From an uncultured Bacteroidota bacterium (GTDB lineage Bacteria > Bacteroidota > Bacteroidia > Flavobacteriales > Flavobacteriaceae): a stretch of 64,000 nt of DNA. Positions 59,361 to 64,000 of this stretch are shown one piece after another (positions within the stretch are counted from its first letter, which is position 1; every line of letters starts with the position of its first letter). The DNA is taken from positions 124,001 through 188,000 of the forward strand of contig CAJWUI010000005.1 in the NCBI GenBank assembly GCA_913047695.1, written 5' to 3'. A program made the position numbers and the translations under genes. The notes under the pieces are model-generated. The model was not told where the DNA came from, did no database searches, and worked only from the letters and a program-made list of their open reading frames with translations.

Positions 59361-60842
59361 TCAATACTTTGCTGGGAGACCGTTAGTTTGTGTATTTAAA
59401 ATAAAATTTCTTAAATCTTCATTAGCATTCTTGAGGTCTTCATTCCTTAGATACATCATATGTCCACTTCTATAACCCTTGAATTTAAATCTATTTTTCA
59501 ATTTACTACTCGGATCAACTTGCCACATTGTATACTTAGCATTAAAGTAGGTGGTAGCTCCATCGTAATAACCTGATTGAATTAATACATTTAAATAAGG
59601 ATTCTCTGCCATTGCTCTTCTTAGATCTTCCCTAGTATTATCATTATCGTTGTTCCATGGGTGTACGGGGCCGAACATATTATATTTGATATCTGTTTTA
59701 AACTTTAAATCTTTTCTAATGTAATGATTAATAGCAGGGGTAAAAGAATGAAGCCATGAGGTTAGTTCTGCATTATAATCAGGTTTTATTCCTGCATCTT
59801 TGCGATCAATACCTAGATATCTAGAATCTAATCTGCCAATTGTTTTTCCTTGATCTCTTAATAAATCTTTCCAGAAAAAATGATCAGGAATATCTAGGTT
59901 ATTTGACAAAATTGATTCCTGACTAAGTCCAGAATAAAAAGACATTTTTGAAGCAATTTCTTGACGTTCATTATCTGATATAAATCCTCCTTTAGCTATA
60001 GCTGGTATTAACTTATCTATGGTAAATTTTTCAACTTCAGGCAACAGATCAGTCAAATCCTTTTGTTGTAATTTAATATCTAGTTTTTTATGGAACCATG
60101 CTGTTGCGGAAAAATACGGTAAATTTAAAGCAGAAGAAACGGGACCACCTACTCTTATTACCTTATAGTCAGCTGGAGAAACCATAATAACTCCATTCAG
60201 ATACATCCATTGCTTTTCTTGAAGTTCAGCAGACAAACCCATTACTCGTATCCCACCATAGCTTTCACCAATAAGATATTTTGGAGACTCCCATCGTTCT
60301 TTTCTTGTTACAAAAGTGTTAAGCCACTCAGCCAGGTATTCAATATCTTCATTAATTCCAAAAAATTGTTCTCTGTCAGCTTTTTTTCCATCTATTTCCA
60401 AAATCCTTGAATATGCTGTATTGACAGGGTTTATAAATACAATATCTGCAACATCCAAAATTGAGTAAGGATTATTTTTATAGCCGTAGGGTTGTATTGG
60501 GTAACCTTCACTATTAATTTTTAATATTTTAGGACCAGTATATGCGATATGCATCCAAACAGAACCTGAGCCAGGACCACCATTGAATGAGAAAATCAAT
60601 GGTCTTTTATTGTAATTTTTAACGTCAATTCTTTTGTAATAGGTATAGAATAGTGTAGCAATGGGTCTTCCTATTGAATCCCATACAGGCTGTGTTCCAG
60701 CTTGTGCTTGATACTTTATAACTTGGTTTTTAATTGTGGTGGTATGATTTGTAACTACAATTGTGTCAACTGAGATATTTCTTCTTTGACCATTTGCAAA
60801 ATAAAAGAGGAGAAAGAAAAAAAGAGTTGCTATTTTTTTCAT
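59361..60842 (-). CDS. Exported serine carboxypeptidase-like peptidase, S10 family
   Basis: A 493-aa protein with a signal peptide (MKKIATLFFFLLFYFANGQ). It has the S10 layout: RPLIFSFNGGPGSGSVWMHI (oxyanion region), KYLIGESYGGIRVMGLSAEL with nucleophile S194, QSGYYDGATTYF (D427) and YRSGHMMYL (H461). All three catalytic residues are present. It would act in the periplasm or outside the cell as a carboxypeptidase or related acyl hydrolase. Bacterial S10-like genes are common in Bacteroidota; the substrate is unknown. The 134 bases between it and the ompA gene hold the ompA terminator. Confidence 0.92.
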   Translation of the reverse strand: MKKIATLFFFLLFYFANGQRRNISVDTIVVTNHTTTIKNQVIKYQAQAGTQPVWDSIGRPIATLFYTYYKRIDVKNYNKRPLIFSFNGGPGSGSVWMHIAYTGPKILKINSEGYPIQPYGYKNNPYSILDVADIVFINPVNTAYSRILEIDGKKADREQFFGINEDIEYLAEWLNTFVTRKERWESPKYLIGESYGGIRVMGLSAELQEKQWMYLNGVIMVSPADYKVIRVGGPVSSALNLPYFSATAWFHKKLDIKLQQKDLTDLLPEVEKFTIDKLIPAIAKGGFISDNERQEIASKMSFYSGLSQESILSNNLDIPDHFFWKDLLRDQGKTIGRLDSRYLGIDRKDAGIKPDYNAELTSWLHSFTPAINHYIRKDLKFKTDIKYNMFGPVHPWNNDNDNTREDLRRAMAENPYLNVLIQSGYYDGATTYFNAKYTMWQVDPSSKLKNRFKFKGYRSGHMMYLRNEDLKNANEDLRNFILNTQTNGLPAKY

Positions 60843-60925
60843 TTAATCAAATATTTTTTAAACGCATAAAACTAATATGTAACAAAAATTATAAAATTTA
60901 ATTAAGTTATTTCAAAATTAGATGT

Positions 60926-60958
60926 AAAAAAACCTCATCAGTAAGATGAGGTTTTTTT
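60926..60958 (-). terminator. Intrinsic terminator of the OmpA/TSP3 gene
   Basis: A perfect 14-bp stem, AAAAAAACCTCATC (60926-60939) and GATGAGGTTTTTTT (60945-60958), with the loop AGTAA (60940-60944). On the minus strand the stem ends in a run of T. It lies 18 bases after the OmpA gene's stop. Confidence 0.9.
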
Positions 60959-60976
60959 CGAGTGGATTAAAATATT

Positions 60977-62308
60977 TTAATTCACCTTAATCTGAGCACT
61001 TCTGTTAAGCTGTACTCTTCTGTTTCTTGCTCGGCCTTTAGAAGTGTTATTTGGTACAATTGGTTTGGTTTCTCCATAGCCTACTGTGCTTAACCTTTCT
61101 TCACTTATACCTTTATCTACAAGTGATTTTTTAACTACAGCTGCTCTTCTCTCTGAAAGTTTTTGGTTGTAAGCTTCACTGCCATCACTTGAAGCATGAC
61201 CCTCAATTGTAACCGTAGTATTAGGATATTTTTCTAAAAGTGATTTGAATGTGTCTATTATAGTAAGGTCATTAGCATCTAATTTACTACTATCAGCTTT
61301 AAACAATATTCTACTTTTATCACTACTAATAAATGCAAGTAAATCTGAGGGCTCGTCAGGACATCCATTATTGTCAACATTACCAGAAACTTGTGGGCAT
61401 TTATCGTCTTTATCTGCAATACCGTCACCATCACTGTCAATTAGAGGGCAACCTTCATTCTCTGGGTCACCTTTCTCATCAGGACATTTATCTATATTGT
61501 CAGCTACACCATCTCCATCAGAATCAGGACAACCGTTCATTTCGATTGTTCCAGCAACGTTTGGACACTTATCGTCCTTGTCAGCAACACCGTCTCCATC
61601 AGAATCAGGACAACCCTGTAGTTCTTCTACACCTGCTTCTTCAGGACATTTGTCCTTAGTGTCAGGAATTCCATCGCCATCAGTGTCAGGACACCCATTA
61701 AATTCTTTTAGACCAGGTACATCAGGACATTCATCTTTTTTATCTGATACTCCGTCGCCATCAGCATCGCCAGCACCAAAGTTGTAACTTAAACCAATAA
61801 TATGTTGCAAGTGGTTGTAGGACCCGTTGGTTTCCTGAGTACCTCTATACGACGTACTTACATTAATATTGACTTGATCACTAATAGGGATGTCTATACC
61901 AATTCCACCAAAAGTAGTTCTACCACTTTCTAATGAAGGGAAAATTCCTTCTTTGTCTTGGCCATCAGCAAAACGACTTAGTCCGTAACCACCGAATAAG
62001 TAAGGAACAACATTTTCTTCAGTCAGATTAAATCTAACAAAGCCATCTAAATAAGAATAATCTAAATTTACATTATCCTGTGGACTCGCCTTTCCTAGTC
62101 CATACCTGGCACCTATGGAAAACCCAGAAGAAATGTATCTTGACAAACTAAGAGCTGGTGCACCAAAGTTTAAACCAGACTCTACGTTATCACCCTGTAG
62201 GTTAATCAGGTCTGCTCCAACTGATATTGCCCATGGATTTTCGCTCGTTTGGGCATTAAGTCCAAATGACATAATTAAAAGTATTGCAAAGTATTTTACT
62301 GATTTCAT
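60977..62308 (-). CDS. OmpA-family outer-membrane protein with TSP type-3 repeats
   Basis: A 443-aa outer-membrane protein. Signal peptide MKSVKYFAILLIMSFGLNAQ, an N-terminal beta-barrel domain (about 22-175), about five calcium-binding thrombospondin type-3-like repeats (about 178-319; GDADGDGVSDKKDECPD, DTDGDGIPDTKDKCPE, DSDGDGVADKDDKCPN and so on) and a C-terminal OmpA peptidoglycan-binding domain (about 325-440; VTIEGHASSDGSEAYNQKLS, ERRAAVVKKSLVDKGI, LSTVGYGETKPIVPN). It anchors the outer membrane to the peptidoglycan. Candidate -7 box TATATTTG at 62329-62336; strong terminator downstream. Such proteins are abundant in Bacteroidota. Confidence 0.95.
   Translation of the reverse strand: MKSVKYFAILLIMSFGLNAQTSENPWAISVGADLINLQGDNVESGLNFGAPALSLSRYISSGFSIGARYGLGKASPQDNVNLDYSYLDGFVRFNLTEENVVPYLFGGYGLSRFADGQDKEGIFPSLESGRTTFGGIGIDIPISDQVNINVSTSYRGTQETNGSYNHLQHIIGLSYNFGAGDADGDGVSDKKDECPDVPGLKEFNGCPDTDGDGIPDTKDKCPEEAGVEELQGCPDSDGDGVADKDDKCPNVAGTIEMNGCPDSDGDGVADNIDKCPDEKGDPENEGCPLIDSDGDGIADKDDKCPQVSGNVDNNGCPDEPSDLLAFISSDKSRILFKADSSKLDANDLTIIDTFKSLLEKYPNTTVTIEGHASSDGSEAYNQKLSERRAAVVKKSLVDKGISEERLSTVGYGETKPIVPNNTSKGRARNRRVQLNRSAQIKVN
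61350..61775 (-). repeat. DNA region encoding TSP type-3 calcium-binding repeats
   Basis: Within the OmpA gene, units alternate between DSDGDGxADxxDKCP and xxGCPD. On the plus strand the phrase caccATCTCCATCAGAATCAG and close variants recur near 61506 and 61598, with ggaca(a/t)-type units spaced about 35-45 bases. Near-identical copies make slippage or recombination possible. Confidence 0.8.
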
Positions 62309-62328
62309 TCAATTTGTTGTTTAATAAA

Positions 62329-62336
62329 CAAATATA
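62329..62336 (-). promoter_or_regulatory. Candidate -7 box for the OmpA gene
   Basis: On the minus strand TATATTTG, 20 bases before the ATG at 62308. No TTG lies 17-23 bases further upstream, so only half the pattern is present. Confidence 0.4.
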
Positions 62337-62419
62337 CTATTTTTCCCTATCTTAGAAACTAGAATGACTTGTTTTTTGCAATTGATTCATTAAGTTAGAA
62401 GATAATTTAATTTTCAAAT

Positions 62420-63187
62420 ATGTGTAGGTATATTTTTTATTTAAGTGTAATTTTTACTGGGTCAATTTTTTTAAGTTGCAAAACAAAAAATATTGGAAAA
62501 TCCGAGTGGATAAATCTAATTGAAAAGCCCTCAATCGATCAATGGAGAGCGTATAATGGAAAAATGATGCCTCCGGGCTGGAAGGTCATAGACAGCGTTT
62601 TAACATTCAATACAGAGCAAATATTGGAACAAGACTATGATTATAAAGGCAGCAGGGACATCATTTTTGGAGGTGAAATGTTCGACAACTTTGAATTATA
62701 TGTTGAGTGGAAAATACCTGTTGGTGGTAATAGTGGAATTTTTTATCATATCCGTGAAGGTTATGAAGGAATCCCTGAGGTAGCACCCGAATACCAGTTA
62801 ATAGATGATGAAAATTACGCTTCAATTCACGATTTAAAATCCGACAACGAAAGAGTTGGATTTGAAAATCCTTCAGAATTACATCCATTACAACAAACAG
62901 CTTCTGACTACGCGATGCATGTCGCTGCATCCGAAATGAAAATTTTAAATTCTCCAGGTAAATGGAATACTTCAAGAATTATATTTACTGAAAATTTGGT
63001 TGAGCATTGGCTGAATGGTAAAAAAGTCTTATCATTTATCCCTTGGTCAGATGATTGGTACAAAAAGAAAAATTCAGGAAAATGGGATAATATGCCAGAT
63101 TATGGTAAATTTAAATCTGGGTATATAGGATTCCAAGACCATGGTAGTGATCTGTGGTTTAAAAACGTAAAAATCAAAAAATTGTAA
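62420..63187 (+). CDS. DUF1080 lipoprotein (3-keto-disaccharide hydrolase/lyase-like)
   Basis: A 255-aa lipoprotein (MCRYIFYLSVIFTGSIFLSC) whose body is a DUF1080 concanavalin-like domain: WRAYNGKMMPPGWKVIDSVL, SRDIIFGGEMFDNFELYVEW, PVGGNSGIFYHIREGYEGIP, EVAPEYQLIDDENY, SEMKILNSPGKWNTSRIIFT and GYIGFQDHGSDLWFKNVKIK. DUF1080 enzymes have been shown to cleave 3-keto-glycosides. Located 17 bases before a Gfo/Idh/MocA oxidoreductase gene, so the pair likely acts on the same sugar. The ATG at 62420 is the family-consistent start. No consensus promoter is visible in the 111-base gap to the ompA gene. Confidence 0.88.
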   Translation: MCRYIFYLSVIFTGSIFLSCKTKNIGKSEWINLIEKPSIDQWRAYNGKMMPPGWKVIDSVLTFNTEQILEQDYDYKGSRDIIFGGEMFDNFELYVEWKIPVGGNSGIFYHIREGYEGIPEVAPEYQLIDDENYASIHDLKSDNERVGFENPSELHPLQQTASDYAMHVAASEMKILNSPGKWNTSRIIFTENLVEHWLNGKKVLSFIPWSDDWYKKKNSGKWDNMPDYGKFKSGYIGFQDHGSDLWFKNVKIKKL

Positions 63188-63204
63188 TTTAAACTTTCAA
63201 CCAC

Positions 63205-64000
63205 ATGAAAAAAAGAGATTTTCTAAAAACATCGGTTGCTTTGGCATCTACAACCATAATTACCTCGCCACTTTTAGCATCAATTTCATCTAAAAAAAAT
63301 GCTCTTAGAACAGCACATATAGGTGTTGGAGGAATGGGAGCGTCAGATCTCGAGTCAATAGCCTCCCATAAGTCAGTTAATGTAGTAGCACTTTGTGATG
63401 TAGACGAAAATAGTCTTAATGAGGCTCAAAAAAAATATCCAGGTGCAAAGTCGTTTAAGGATTATAGGATCATGCTTAAAGAAATGTCGGAAAATATTGA
63501 TGCTGTAGTTGTTTCGACACCTGATCATACCCATGCACCAGCCTCAATGCTAGCAATGGAGATGAATAAACCTGTTTATTGTCAGAAACCATTAACTCAT
63601 TTTGTTTCTGAGGCAAGGGCAATGAGAAAAATTGCTGAAGAAAAAAAATTAGTAACTCAAATGGGAATTCAGGTTCATTCATTTTATGACTACAAGTTAG
63701 CTACTATTTTAATACAGGCAGGAATTATTGGGAAAGTTCACACAGTTAGAGCTTGGTCACCTAAAAATTGGGGATATGACGGTCCCGAACCATCAGGTAA
63801 TGACGAAATCCCAAAAAACTTGGATTGGAATCTGTGGCTTGGAACTTCTCCAGACCGACCCTACAAAGACAAATATTATCATCCTGCAAACTGGCGTAAG
63901 CTCGTGGATTATGGATGTGGTACACTCGGAGATATGGGAGTTCACATTTTCGATACACCATATAATGCACTAGCTTTAGATGTACCTCTAACAATTAAAA
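63205..64000 (+). CDS. Gfo/Idh/MocA-family oxidoreductase, exported (partial)
   Basis: The gene starts at ATG 63205 and stays open to the window edge (265 codons). It has a signal-anchor or Tat-like N-terminus (MKKRDFLKTSVALASTTIIT; the motif has KR rather than RR). The Rossmann domain reads AHIGVGGMGASDLESIASHK, VVALCDVD, VSTPDHTHAPASMLAMEMNK and YCQKPLTHFVSEARAMRKIA with QKP in place of EKP. The C-terminal domain begins with VDYGCGTLGDMGVHIFDTPY. It is paralogous to the gene at 55917 and probably co-transcribed with DUF1080. The C-terminal half is outside the window. Confidence 0.88.
   Translation, partial: MKKRDFLKTSVALASTTIITSPLLASISSKKNALRTAHIGVGGMGASDLESIASHKSVNVVALCDVDENSLNEAQKKYPGAKSFKDYRIMLKEMSENIDAVVVSTPDHTHAPASMLAMEMNKPVYCQKPLTHFVSEARAMRKIAEEKKLVTQMGIQVHSFYDYKLATILIQAGIIGKVHTVRAWSPKNWGYDGPEPSGNDEIPKNLDWNLWLGTSPDRPYKDKYYHPANWRKLVDYGCGTLGDMGVHIFDTPYNALALDVPLTIK

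Noticed and set aside
61245-61787. Long open reading frames antisense to the OmpA/TSP3 gene
   Set aside because: They are created by the repeat composition of the TSP3 region; the Ser/Pro-rich or His/Gln-rich products have no homology I recognise.
1-64000. CRISPR arrays, insertion sequences, prophage or toxin-antitoxin modules
   Set aside because: I saw no direct-repeat arrays, transposase or phage structural genes, and no paired small TA genes. The window reads as core chromosome.

Overview
The window is strongly AT-rich, gene-dense chromosomal DNA from a member of the Bacteroidota, most likely a free-living (probably marine) flavobacterium. Four things point there. Many exported proteins are typical of the phylum: GldI-like PPIase, a long signal peptidase I, DUF3810, DUF5683, CarboxypepD_reg-like, OstA-like and OmpA/TSP3 proteins. 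Genes lack Shine-Dalgarno sequences. Several upstream regions carry the Bacteroidota promoter pattern TTG-N17-23-TAnnTTTG. The run nrnA-ndk-DUF721-recF-TPR-ribH-mutL-rhomboids-EEP-WbqC-lepB-dapB-parB-parA resembles flavobacterial core gene order. I saw no insertion sequence, prophage, CRISPR array or rRNA, and no gene-free stretch above about 220 bases.

Layout. 1-9250: the 5' end of lysA (-), sucC and a small heat shock protein (+), then a minus-strand set with a NagX-like membrane acyltransferase translationally coupled to a GH20 hexosaminidase lipoprotein, a carboxypeptidase-regulatory-like exported protein, and uvrB. 9466-16189: an unrecognised kinase-like protein, a pRiA4b ORF-3-like protein, heme A synthase, CCA-adding enzyme and DapD; then ruvX-def-mazG. 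16180-36183: mostly minus-strand housekeeping: a DUF349 protein, aroE, two tandem DUF368 transporters, a TPR protein, a class III aminotransferase, an OstA-like protein, purA, a Fur-family regulator, RelA/SpoT, an RNA methyltransferase, DUF3810, a cyclophilin-FKBP fusion, GldI, NrnA, then ndk (+), DUF721, a lipocalin-like lipoprotein and recF.

36269-47613: a TPR membrane protein, ribH, a conserved 99-aa membrane protein, mutL, two rhomboid proteases and an EEP-family protein (+), facing a minus-strand set parA-parB-DUF5683-dapB-lepB-wbqC. 47728-49582: a soluble-type sugar dehydrogenase, cytochrome c and DivIC/FtsB-like set. 49670-49837: two tandem tRNA-Pro genes (anticodons GGG and UGG) with their own promoter; neither encodes CCA, so they depend on the Cca enzyme encoded at 12020-13450. 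50039-55858: a small conserved protein, OxyR, a cyclophilin lipoprotein whose start codon overlaps that of a divergent, frameshifted CoA-pyrophosphatase gene, a PlsC-like acyltransferase, an unknown lipoprotein, a DUF3089 hydrolase and an FMN-oxidase-like protein.

55862-64000: a carbohydrate region with two exported Gfo/Idh/MocA oxidoreductases (the second cut by the window edge), an exported sugar isomerase/epimerase-like TIM barrel and a DUF1080 lipoprotein, interrupted by galE, an S10-like carboxypeptidase and an OmpA/TSP3 outer-membrane protein. The oxidoreductase, DUF1080 and isomerase set matches the gene types known from 3-keto-glycoside breakdown in Bacteroidota and is the most interesting functional cluster here. 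Other points of note are the kinase-like orphan at 9466, near-leaderless promoters of fur and nrnA, the broken NUDIX gene, and a set of genes that can only start at TTG or GTG.
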